Assembly (NCBI RefSeq): GCF_001590865.1 | Contig: NZ_BBUY01000001.1 | Coordinates: 673,326-709,697 of the forward strand | Direction: 5' to 3' | Length of the DNA stretch: 36,372 bases | DNA from: Streptomyces sp. NBRC 110611 | GTDB lineage: Bacteria; Actinomycetota; Actinomycetes; Streptomycetales; Streptomycetaceae | Shown here: positions 14,619 through 21,233 of the stretch, piece after piece | Position numbering within the stretch: the first letter of the stretch is position 1 | Layout of the letters: each line of letters begins with the position of its first letter | The notes under the pieces: model-generated | Told to the model about the DNA's origin: nothing | The model's input: only the letters and a program-made list of their open reading frames with translations | Database searches by the model: none | Position numbers and translations under genes: made by a program

Positions 14619-16760
14619 TCAGCTCTCGGGCGTTGCCTCGGCCGGGGCGGCCTTGGCGCGGGTCCGGCGGCGGACCGGCTTGGCCTCGGCGGCATCCGCC
14701 GTCCCGGCGGCCGGCTTGGCCGCGGCGGACTTACGGGTGCGCTTCGGCTTGGCCGGGGCGTCCTCGGCGGGGGCCTCGGCGGGAGCCTCAGCCGTGGGGG
14801 CCTTGGCCGTCTTCTCCGCGGCGGCCGCGGTCTTCGTGGCCTTCCGCGCCCGCTTGGGCTTGGCCGGCGCGGCGTCCTCCGCCGCCTCGGGGGCGGCGTC
14901 CGTCTCCGCGGCGGCCTTGGCGGCGGCGGTGCGGGTCCGGCGGCGCGGCTTGGCCGGAGCCTCGGCCTCAGCGGCGGCCGCCGGGCCCTCCGCCGTGTCG
15001 ACGGCCGCCACCGCGGCCTCGGACGCCTCGGCGGTCTCCGGGCGGGCGGCCCGGGTGCGACGGCGGCGGCGCGGCTGGGCGGGCACCTCCGGAGCCTCGG
15101 CGGCCTCGGCGCTCACCTCGGTGTCGGCGGCCGGTGCGGTCTCCGTGGCGTCGGCCCCGGCGACCGGCACGCCGGCGGACTGGCCGCCCCGGGTGCGACG
15201 GCGGCGGCGCGGCTGACGGGGTTCACCGGCCTCGGTGGGGGCGGCATCCGTCGACCCGTCCGGTGCAAGCACCGTTCCCCGAGCTCTCGGTTCCGCTCGA
15301 GCAGGGGAGGCCCCAATCACCGGAGCGGCTGACGCCGCGCCCCCTGCTGCTTCCGGAGTGGCCGGGCCGTCCACCGGTGCGCCGCCGCGGGTACGGCGGC
15401 GCTGCCGTGGCGTACGGGTGCGCCGGGGGCGCTCCTCCGTCGCTTCGGCGCCCCGGCGGGAACCGCGGCCGCGGCCGCCGGTCTCGCCCAGGTCCTCGAC
15501 CTCTTCCGCGGCGAGCCCGGCCCGGGTGCGCTCGGCGCGCGGCAGCACGCCCTTGGTGCCCTCGGGGATGTCCAGCTGCTCGTAGAGGTGCGGAGAGGTG
15601 GAGTAGGTCTCCTCCGGCTCGTCGAACGGGAGCTCCAGCGCCTTGTTGATCAGCTTCCAGCGCGGGATGTCGTCCCAGTCGACGAGGGTGACCGCGGTGC
15701 CCTTGGCACCCGCCCGGCCGGTGCGGCCGATGCGGTGCAGGTAGGTCTTCTCGTCCTCGGGGGACTGGTAGTTGATGACGTGCGTGACGCCCTCGACGTC
15801 GATACCGCGGGCGGCGACGTCGGTGCAGACCAGGACGTCGACCTTGCCGTTGCGGAAGGCGCGCAGCGCCTGCTCGCGGGCGCCCTGGCCGAGGTCGCCG
15901 TGCACCGCGCCGGACGCGAAGCCGCGCCGGGAGAGCTGGTCGGCGATGTCGGCGGCGGTCCGCTTGGTGCGGCAGAAGACCATGGCCAGACCGCGGCCCT
16001 CGGCCTGCAGGATGCGGGCGACCATCTCCGGCTTGTCCAGGGAGTGCGCCCGGTAGACGTGCTGGGTGATGTTGGCGACCGTCGCGCCCTCGTCGTCCGG
16101 CGCGGTGGCACGGATGTGGGTGGGCTGCGACATGTAGCGGCGGGCGAGGGAGATGACCTGGCCCGGCATGGTCGCGGAGAAGAGCATGGTCTGCCGCTTG
16201 GCGGGCAGCAGCTGGATGATCTTCTCGACGTCGGGCAGGAAGCCCAGGTCGAGCATCTCGTCGGCCTCGTCCAGCACGAGGGTGCGGACGTGGGAGAGAT
16301 CCAGTTTCTTCTGCCCGGCCAGGTCCAGCAGGCGGCCCGGGGTGCCGACGACGACGTCGACGCCCTTCTGGAGGGCCTCGACCTGCGGCTCGTAGGCCCG
16401 GCCGCCGTAGATCGCCAGCACCCGGACGTTACGGACCTTGCCGGCGGTGAGCAGGTCGTTGGTGACCTGGGTGCACAGCTCGCGGGTGGGGACCACCACG
16501 AGGGCCTGCGGCGCGTCGGTCAGCTCCTCGGGCCGGGCGCGGCCCGCCTCGATGTCGGCGGGGACCCGGACGCACTCGATGAGCGGCAGGCCGAAGCCCA
16601 GAGTCTTGCCGGTGCCGGTCTTGGCCTGGCCGATGACGTCGTTGCCGGAGAGGGCGACGGGGAGCGTCAGCTCCTGGATGGGAAAGGGGGAGATGATGCC
16701 GACGGCCTCAAGGGCTTCGGCCGTCTCGGGGAAAATTCCGAGGTCTCGAAACGTGGACAG
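14619..16760 (-). CDS. DEAD-box RNA helicase with long basic C-terminal tail
   Basis: DEAD-box helicases unwind RNA with ATP in ribosome assembly, mRNA turnover and cold adaptation. Numbering from the chosen start, I see the Q motif (Gln29), Walker A AKTGTGKT (46-53), PTREL (91-95), DEAD (164-167), SAT (195-197), ARGID (316-320) and HRIGRTGR (341-348): a complete motor. From about residue 410 to 713 the protein is disordered, with repeated RRRRRTR, KPRRRTRT and KPKRTRK blocks between Ala/Glu-rich spacers, likely RNA-binding. The start is unusual: the family N-terminus TFRDLGI is preceded by no ATG, GTG or TTG; CTG at 16760 has AGAAGAGG seven bases upstream. In-frame alternatives are GTG 16871 and TTG 16877, adding about 37-39 residues. 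The gene is divergent from the ferritin-like gene. Confidence 0.92.
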   Translation of the reverse strand: MSTFRDLGIFPETAEALEAVGIISPFPIQELTLPVALSGNDVIGQAKTGTGKTLGFGLPLIECVRVPADIEAGRARPEELTDAPQALVVVPTRELCTQVTNDLLTAGKVRNVRVLAIYGGRAYEPQVEALQKGVDVVVGTPGRLLDLAGQKKLDLSHVRTLVLDEADEMLDLGFLPDVEKIIQLLPAKRQTMLFSATMPGQVISLARRYMSQPTHIRATAPDDEGATVANITQHVYRAHSLDKPEMVARILQAEGRGLAMVFCRTKRTAADIADQLSRRGFASGAVHGDLGQGAREQALRAFRNGKVDVLVCTDVAARGIDVEGVTHVINYQSPEDEKTYLHRIGRTGRAGAKGTAVTLVDWDDIPRWKLINKALELPFDEPEETYSTSPHLYEQLDIPEGTKGVLPRAERTRAGLAAEEVEDLGETGGRGRGSRRGAEATEERPRRTRTPRQRRRTRGGAPVDGPATPEAAGGAASAAPVIGASPARAEPRARGTVLAPDGSTDAAPTEAGEPRQPRRRRRTRGGQSAGVPVAGADATETAPAADTEVSAEAAEAPEVPAQPRRRRRTRAARPETAEASEAAVAAVDTAEGPAAAAEAEAPAKPRRRTRTAAAKAAAETDAAPEAAEDAAPAKPKRARKATKTAAAAEKTAKAPTAEAPAEAPAEDAPAKPKRTRKSAAAKPAAGTADAAEAKPVRRRTRAKAAPAEATPES
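15265..15316. repeat. Palindromic GC-rich element inside the helicase tail
   Basis: TCCCC (15276-15280) and GGGGA (15304-15308) flank a core with GCTCTCGG and CCGCTCGAGC arms, making an imperfect hairpin. The core nearly equals the one at 32761-32794. Read on the helicase strand it inserts ASPARAEPRARGTVLA into the tail, unlike the neighbouring R/K blocks. It resembles a short dispersed palindrome I remember as common in Streptomyces genomes. Confidence 0.7.
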
Positions 16761-17198
16761 GATCTTGCCTCTTCTGTGAGACGCGGCGTGAGGCGGCGAA
16801 GGGGGTCGTACCGCTCCGTCGTACGGTTTCGCACGGGCCCGGCCAGATGGCGGCCGGTGGGGCGGGACCACTGCCAACGCTCAGGCACTCCTGCCGCGAG
16901 CGGTGTCCCTCCTGCTGTGCGTACGTCGCGTACGCGCCGCGGGGGAGGGCGGTCGGTTTGGAGCCGATCGGGCCACCGACCGGGCATCCGCTTCGTGGAA
17001 CGACCCACCGGTTACCGGCAGGTCCAATACCACTGTACCCCGGATAGCGCGTACCCATCCGAAGGCATGTATGAGTGAGGAATACATCACGTCGTCGCGC
17101 GCCGCCCGGCGGGCGGCTCCGCACGGCGTTCCCGCCGGTGATCGGAAGTGGCCGGGCAGGGCCTTCCCCGCGCCGCTGAGCGGGCTATTGTGCCGGTC
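16761..17198. other. Divergent intergenic region, helicase / ferritin-like genes
   Basis: This 438-base region separates the chosen helicase start from the ferritin-like start. The helicase ribosome site AGAAGAGG is at 16775-16768 (minus strand). If an upstream helicase start is real, the coding part extends to 16877. The rest should hold the helicase promoter and perhaps a long 5' UTR, which is common for cold-regulated helicases; no cold-shock element could be identified. A TATTGT hexamer (17186-17191) sits seven bases before the ATG at 17199. Confidence 0.5.
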
Positions 17199-17936
17199 AT
17201 GGGAACGCCTGACAACGCCGCTGCCGACGCGCAAGAAACCACCGGGATCGCCGCCCAGAACTGGGCGCAGGCATCCGCCGACCCGCAGTACCGGGCCGCC
17301 GTGATCGACCTGCTCGGCGCGCTCGCGTACGGCGAGCTGTCCGCCTTCGAGCGTCTGGCGGAGGACGCCAAGCTCGCACCGACGATGGACGACAAGGCCG
17401 AACTGGCCAAGATGGCCTCGGCCGAGTTCCACCACTTCGAGCGGCTGCGGGACCGGCTCGCGCAGATCGAGGCGGAGCCGAACGAGGCGATGGAGCCGTT
17501 CGCCGGCGCCCTCGACGAGTTCCACCGCCAGACCGCGCCGTCGGACTGGCTGGAGGGACTGGTCAAGGCGTACGTCGGCGACTCGATCGCCAGTGACTTC
17601 TACCGGGAGGTCGCGGCCCGGCTGGATTCGGACACCCGCGGCCTGGTGCTGGCCGCGCTGGACGACACCGGACACGCGTCGTTCGCGGTCGAGAAGGTGC
17701 GCGCGGCCATCGAGGCCGACCCGCGGGTCGGCGGACGGCTCGCGCTGTGGGCGCGGCGGCTGATGGGCGAGGCGCTCTCGCAGGCCCAGCGGGTCGTCGC
17801 GGACCGTGACGCGCTCTCCACGATGCTGGTGGGCGGGGTCGCCGACGGCTTCGACCTGGCGGAGGTGGGCCGGATGTTCTCCCGGATCACCGAGGCGCAC
17901 ACCAAGCGGATGGCGGCGCTGGGGCTGGCGGCCTGA
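17199..17936 (+). CDS. Ferritin-like fold protein (MiaE-like)
   Basis: The 245-residue helical protein shows the carboxylate and His pattern of a four-helix-bundle diiron protein: Glu46 in YGELSAFERL, Glu76 and His79 in SAEFHHFERL, then Asp156 and His159 in DDTGHASF. It resembles the MiaE-like ferritin superfamily branch of actinobacteria, such as the M. tuberculosis protein next to the RhlE helicase (memory); the reaction is unknown. ATG 17199 begins MGTPDNAAADAQ. There is no ribosome site, and TATTGT ends seven bases upstream, so a leaderless mRNA is likely; GTG 17190 is a weaker alternative. It is divergent from the helicase and converges on the small membrane protein gene. Confidence 0.87.
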   Translation: MGTPDNAAADAQETTGIAAQNWAQASADPQYRAAVIDLLGALAYGELSAFERLAEDAKLAPTMDDKAELAKMASAEFHHFERLRDRLAQIEAEPNEAMEPFAGALDEFHRQTAPSDWLEGLVKAYVGDSIASDFYREVAARLDSDTRGLVLAALDDTGHASFAVEKVRAAIEADPRVGGRLALWARRLMGEALSQAQRVVADRDALSTMLVGGVADGFDLAEVGRMFSRITEAHTKRMAALGLAA

Positions 17937-17988
17937 CGCCGGCGCCCCGGCGAGGGGGCCGGGCGGGTCAGCTGGCCGTCCGCCTCGG

Positions 17989-18282
17989 TCAGCAGGCCGT
18001 CCGGTGGCCCTTCAGGGGCGCGGCCGGCCGCCGGAGGCGGGGGTGTGCGGGGCGCACCAGGACGGAGAGCAGGGCCGCGCCCACCGCGACCGCGGCGACC
18101 AGGACCTGGACCGGGTGGCCGGGGCCGAGGATCGAGCGGGTCAGCAGCGCGCCGAGCAGCGCCGCGGCCGGGCCCGTCGCCAGGGTGAGGGTGCGCGCGG
18201 GGAAGCGGTCGGGCAGCCGGCGCATGGCGGACAGGGCGATGACGAAGCCGATGAGGACCGCTCCGAGCGCTTCCCAGATCAT
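17989..18282 (-). CDS. Small integral membrane protein, 97 residues
   Basis: The product begins MIWEALGAVLIGFVIALSA and has three hydrophobic segments (about residues 3-19, 31-50 and 58-78) followed by a basic, Pro-rich tail (RPAHPRLRRPAAPLKGH). ATG 18282 has GGGAGGGAAC just upstream on the minus strand. The family is not recognised and no catalytic residues are visible. It converges with the ferritin-like gene across a 52-base gap. The longer ORF to 18657 reads through intergenic DNA and the terminator and is not supported. Confidence 0.75.
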   Translation of the reverse strand: MIWEALGAVLIGFVIALSAMRRLPDRFPARTLTLATGPAAALLGALLTRSILGPGHPVQVLVAAVAVGAALLSVLVRPAHPRLRRPAAPLKGHRTAC

Positions 18283-18530
18283 GCTGTTCCCTCCCGCGTG
18301 CCGGTAATGGGCCGCGTGTCGACGCCGATGGCGCGGTGCCGGCGAGACGGTGCCGCTGATTCCGCTCATCCCGTACCGAAGTGGTCCGCGCCGACCGGTT
18401 TCCGTACCGACCGGACGAACAAATCGGTCGTAGGCGGTCGTACCCAAGGGCCCATGGCAGCAACCCTCCTGTCCCGGATCACCTGCCTGATCAGCGGACC
18501 CGGACCGACCCGAACGGCCTGAACTGCGAA
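18283..18530. other. Intergenic region upstream of the small membrane protein gene
   Basis: No gene is supported. The region contains two CGGTCGTA-type direct copies near 18425-18440 and must carry the promoter for the minus-strand membrane protein. No clear -10/-35 pair was found. Confidence 0.4.
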
Positions 18531-18570
18531 AAGGCGGCGGCCCGGGAGAAAATTCCCGGGCCGCCGCCTT
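18531..18570. terminator. Very strong terminator downstream of the DUF3107 gene
   Basis: A perfect 17-base stem, AAGGCGGCGGCCCGGGA pairing with 18554-18570, closes a six-base loop GAAAAT. The A and T ends can give a short U-run in either direction. It lies 34 bases past the DUF3107 stop on the minus strand. Confidence 0.93.
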
Positions 18571-18604
18571 GGGCTGCGAGCGCCTCAGCCGGCGCCTCCG
18601 CCAC

Positions 18605-18832
18605 TCAGAGCGCGCCGAAACCGACCTTGCGGCCGGTCGGCTCGCCGAGCTCCACATAGGCCAGCCGGTCCGCGGGGACCAGGACCTTGCGGCCGTGTTC
18701 GTCCTCGAGCTTCAGCAGCTCCGACTTGCCGGCCAGCGCCTCGGCCACCGCGCGCTCGACCTCCTCGGCAGGCTGCGAGCTCTCGAGAACGATCTCGCGG
18801 GGCGCGTACTGCACGCCGATCTTGACCTCCAC
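18605..18832 (-). CDS. DUF3107 family small protein
   Basis: The 75-residue protein (MEVKIGVQYAPREIVLESSQ) is a typical DUF3107 member; the M. tuberculosis relative TB9.4 lies next to fasR. The function is unknown. The fold reads as beta-beta-alpha-beta, with a helix in AEEVERAVAEALAG and strands in KVLVPADRLAYVEL. GTG 18832 is preceded by GGAGGG about 10 bases upstream. It follows the TetR gene on the same strand after 188 bases, which include a palindromic element, and is closed by a strong terminator. Conserved pairing suggests the TetR protein and DUF3107 belong to one regulatory unit (inference). Confidence 0.92.
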   Translation of the reverse strand: MEVKIGVQYAPREIVLESSQPAEEVERAVAEALAGKSELLKLEDEHGRKVLVPADRLAYVELGEPTGRKVGFGAL

Positions 18833-18857
18833 GGCTTATGTCCCTCCGACGGTCCGG

Positions 18858-18877
18858 CCCCCAGCGTGGGCTGGGGG
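18858..18877. repeat. Short palindromic element between TetR and DUF3107 genes
   Basis: CCCCCAGC (18858-18865) and GCTGGGGG (18870-18877) form a perfect 8-base stem with loop GTGG, followed by AGGGTGCG. It matches the form of the hairpin at 21550-21569, and may attenuate transcription from the TetR gene into the DUF3107 gene. Confidence 0.75.
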
Positions 18878-19020
18878 AGGGTGCGCGGCCATCCGCGCCG
18901 TATGCAGCACAGATTAGCCCGGTACGGGGACGCGCAGGACGCCGCGCCCCACGCCCGCAGCGAACACGGCCGGGCGGACCGGCGCCCGCGCGCCGGCCGG
19001 GGGTGTGCCGTCGGGCGGGG

Positions 19021-19662
19021 TCAGTGGACGTCGCTGCCGTGCAGCGGGAAGCCGGCGATGCCCTTCCAGGCGAGCGAGGTCAGCAACGCCACCGCGGTCT
19101 CCCGGGGGACCTTGCTCCCGGACGACAGCCAGTAGCGCGCCACCACCTGGGAGACCCCGCCCAGGCCCACCGCGAGCAGCATCGACTCGTCCTGCGACAG
19201 GCCGGTGTCCTCGGCGATCACCTCGGCCATCGCCTCGGCGCACTCCAGCGACACCTTGTCCACCCGCTCGCGGACGGCCGGCTCATTGGTCAGATCCGAC
19301 TCGAAGACCAGCCGGAACGCGCCGCCCGGGTCCTCGACGTAGGCGAAGTAGGCGTCCATCGTGGCCGCGACCCGCTGCTTGTTGTCGGTCGTCGACGCCA
19401 GCGCCGTGCGGACCGCCTGCAGCAGCGCCTCGCAGTGCTGGTCCAGCAGCGCGAGGTAGAGGTCCAGCTTGCCCGGGAAGTGCTGGTAGAGCACCGGCTT
19501 GCTGACGCCCGCGCGCTCGGCGATGTCGTCCATCGCGGCCGCGTGGTAACCCTGCGCGACGAACACTTCCTGGGCCGCGCCCAGGAGCTGGTTGCGCCGG
19601 GCGCGGCGTGGCAGGCGTGTGCCCCGCGGGCGCGCCGCCTCGGTCTGCTCGATGGCGCTCAC
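19021..19662 (-). CDS. TetR-family regulator, probable relative of M. tuberculosis FasR
   Basis: The 213-residue protein has an N-terminal helix-turn-helix domain (about residues 27-73: AAQEVFVAQGYHAAAMDDIAERAGVS, then KPVLYQHFPGK) and a helical ligand-binding domain. GTG 19662 follows GGGAGG by four bases. Residues such as GYHAA, MDDIAERAGVSKPVLYQHF and TTDNKQR match my memory of FasR (Rv3208), which activates fatty-acid synthase genes and is released by long-chain acyl-CoA; the DUF3107, ferritin-like and DEAD-box neighbours also match that locus. Streptomyces lacks a FAS-I system of that type, so targets may differ. The upstream gap to the acidic protein gene may carry an autoregulatory operator; no perfect palindrome was found there. 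Confidence 0.88.
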   Translation of the reverse strand: MSAIEQTEAARPRGTRLPRRARRNQLLGAAQEVFVAQGYHAAAMDDIAERAGVSKPVLYQHFPGKLDLYLALLDQHCEALLQAVRTALASTTDNKQRVAATMDAYFAYVEDPGGAFRLVFESDLTNEPAVRERVDKVSLECAEAMAEVIAEDTGLSQDESMLLAVGLGGVSQVVARYWLSSGSKVPRETAVALLTSLAWKGIAGFPLHGSDVH

Positions 19663-19810
19663 GCTGCCTCCCAGAAGTCGTTCCGTCCGCGGTCCGTACA
19701 AGGTGGTGCACCGCGCCCGCCATCGTACTTTTGGGTAACGGGGCTGTGCGCGGCATGGGGCGAGAATTTCTCCCCGGTGCCGTGCGCGCAACCCGACATA
19801 ACGCCCCAGG

Positions 19811-20029
19811 TCATCGGTATTCGTCTTCGTTGATCTCGACGACCCGCGCCTGCTCGGCCCGGTCGGCCTCGTTGGCCGAGTCCGGATCCGCGCCGGGGAG
19901 CGCGTCGTCGCCGTGCGGCGCGAGCTCGGTGTACTGCTCCGCGGCGTCCGCCTCCGGCGCCTCCACGTCGATCTCGGCGGTGTCGCTCTCGTCCTCGAAC
20001 GTCTCCGGGTCTGTCGGATCGACCGGCAT
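19811..20029 (-). CDS. Small strongly acidic protein, 72 residues
   Basis: The product begins MPVDPTDPETFEDESDTAEI and ends RVVEINEDEYR. About one third of residues are Asp or Glu, with very few basic residues and no hydrophobic core, so it is probably disordered. Acidic proteins of this kind may bind basic partners or metal ions; nothing in the sequence decides. ATG 20029 has AGAGAGG upstream. It lies 148 bases upstream of the TetR gene on the same strand and is divergent from the alpha/beta hydrolase. I recall similar short acidic proteins at this place in other Streptomyces. Confidence 0.75.
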   Translation of the reverse strand: MPVDPTDPETFEDESDTAEIDVEAPEADAAEQYTELAPHGDDALPGADPDSANEADRAEQARVVEINEDEYR

Positions 20030-20160
20030 GGTGGCTGCCTCTCTGATCTGAAGGCTTTCGCGCGGGCTCGCGGCGTCTGCTGGTGCCTGGCATGGAAACA
20101 GGTACGGGCGGCCGCCCTTGTTCAAGAGCCTAGGAGAGCCGCGGCGCGGGCGCGATGCGG

Positions 20161-20207
20161 TGTGTGACGGCGCACACATGATCGAGGGCGTGATCATCTC
20201 GTAACAT
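20161..20207. promoter_or_regulatory. Two inverted repeats over a probable leaderless promoter
   Basis: TGTGTG-ACGGCG-CACACA (20161-20178) and ATGATC-N8-GATCAT (20178-20197) are adjacent perfect inverted repeats. The second overlaps the -35 and spacer region of a candidate promoter whose -10, TAACAT (20202-20207), lies seven bases before the ATG of the hydrolase at 20215. A repressor bound here could control the hydrolase and perhaps the divergent acidic protein gene. Confidence 0.5.
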
Positions 20208-20214
20208 CGACCCC

Positions 20215-21225
20215 ATGTCTTCGACCGAGTCGCCGGACGCCGCGACCGCCGCCCTCCCGGTGCCGTCGGCCGGCTCCGGGCGGCGCGATGCGACGGTGCG
20301 CACCGTGACCCTCCCGGGCCTGACGCTGACCGTACGGACGCCGGACGGCGCCGGGCCGGACGGCGCCGGAGCGCGAGGTGCCGGGCGGGTCCGCGAGCCC
20401 GCGCTCTACGTCCACGGACTCGGCGGCTCCTCGCAGAACTGGTCCGACCTGATGCCGCTGCTCGCCGACCGCCTGGACGGCGAGGCGATCGACCTGCCCG
20501 GCTTCGGGCAGTCCCCGCCGCCGGCCGACGGCAACTACTCCGTCTCCGCGCAGGCCCGTACGGTCATCCGTCATCTCGACGCGGCCGGCCGCGGCCCGGT
20601 CCACCTCATAGGCAACTCGATGGGCGGTGCGGCCGCGACCCGGGTCGCCGCCGCGCGCCCGGACCTGGTCCGCACCCTCACCCTGGTCTCGCCGGCGCTG
20701 CCCGAGCTGCGGCCGCAGCTGACGGCGGTGCCCACGGCGCTGCTCGCCGTCCCCGGCGTCGCCACACTCTTCAGCCGGCTCACCCGGGACTGGACACCCG
20801 AGCGCCGCACCCGCGAGGTACTGGCCCTCTGTTACGGCGATCCCGGCCGGGTCAGCCCGGAAGGGTTCGGCGCGGCGGTCGACGAGTTCACCCGGCGGCT
20901 CCAACTCCCGTACTTCTGGGAGGTGATGGAGCGTTCGGCGCGCGGTCTGGTGAACGCGTACACGCTCGGCGGACAGCACAATCTGTGGCGCCAGGCAGAA
21001 CGTGTTCTCGCCCCCACCCTTCTCGTCTACGGTGGACGCGACCGTCTGGTGTCCTTCCGGATGGCACGGCGGGCGGCCGCGGCGTTCCGCGGCGCGCGGC
21101 TGCTGACGCTGCCGGAGGCGGGACACGTGGCGATGATGGAGTACCCGGAGGCGGTGGCGCGGGCCGTCCGCGACCTGCTCGACTCCGACCTGACCGAGAC
21201 GACCGCCGAGGCGGGCAGGAGCTGA
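20215..21225 (+). CDS. Alpha/beta hydrolase
   Basis: The 336-residue protein has a Pro/Ala/Gly-rich N-terminus (about 60 residues) and then an alpha/beta-hydrolase domain. It shows LYVHGLGGSSQNW (oxyanion loop), IDLPGFGQSPPP, the nucleophile elbow LIGNSMGG, the acid in LLVYGGRDRLVS and the catalytic His in LPEAGHVAMMEYP. The GNSMGG elbow is usual in esterases and C-C bond hydrolases. ATG 20215 probably starts a leaderless message. The DUF3152 gene follows after eight bases, and its ribosome site overlaps this gene's end, so the two form an operon. No signal peptide is seen; substrate is unknown. Confidence 0.9.
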   Translation: MSSTESPDAATAALPVPSAGSGRRDATVRTVTLPGLTLTVRTPDGAGPDGAGARGAGRVREPALYVHGLGGSSQNWSDLMPLLADRLDGEAIDLPGFGQSPPPADGNYSVSAQARTVIRHLDAAGRGPVHLIGNSMGGAAATRVAAARPDLVRTLTLVSPALPELRPQLTAVPTALLAVPGVATLFSRLTRDWTPERRTREVLALCYGDPGRVSPEGFGAAVDEFTRRLQLPYFWEVMERSARGLVNAYTLGGQHNLWRQAERVLAPTLLVYGGRDRLVSFRMARRAAAAFRGARLLTLPEAGHVAMMEYPEAVARAVRDLLDSDLTETTAEAGRS

Positions 21226-21233
21226 CACGCCCC

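Noticed and set aside
18283..18657. N-terminal extension of the 97-residue membrane protein
   Set aside because: It would read through a 17-base-pair terminator and into the DUF3107 gene, and a good ribosome site precedes ATG 18282.
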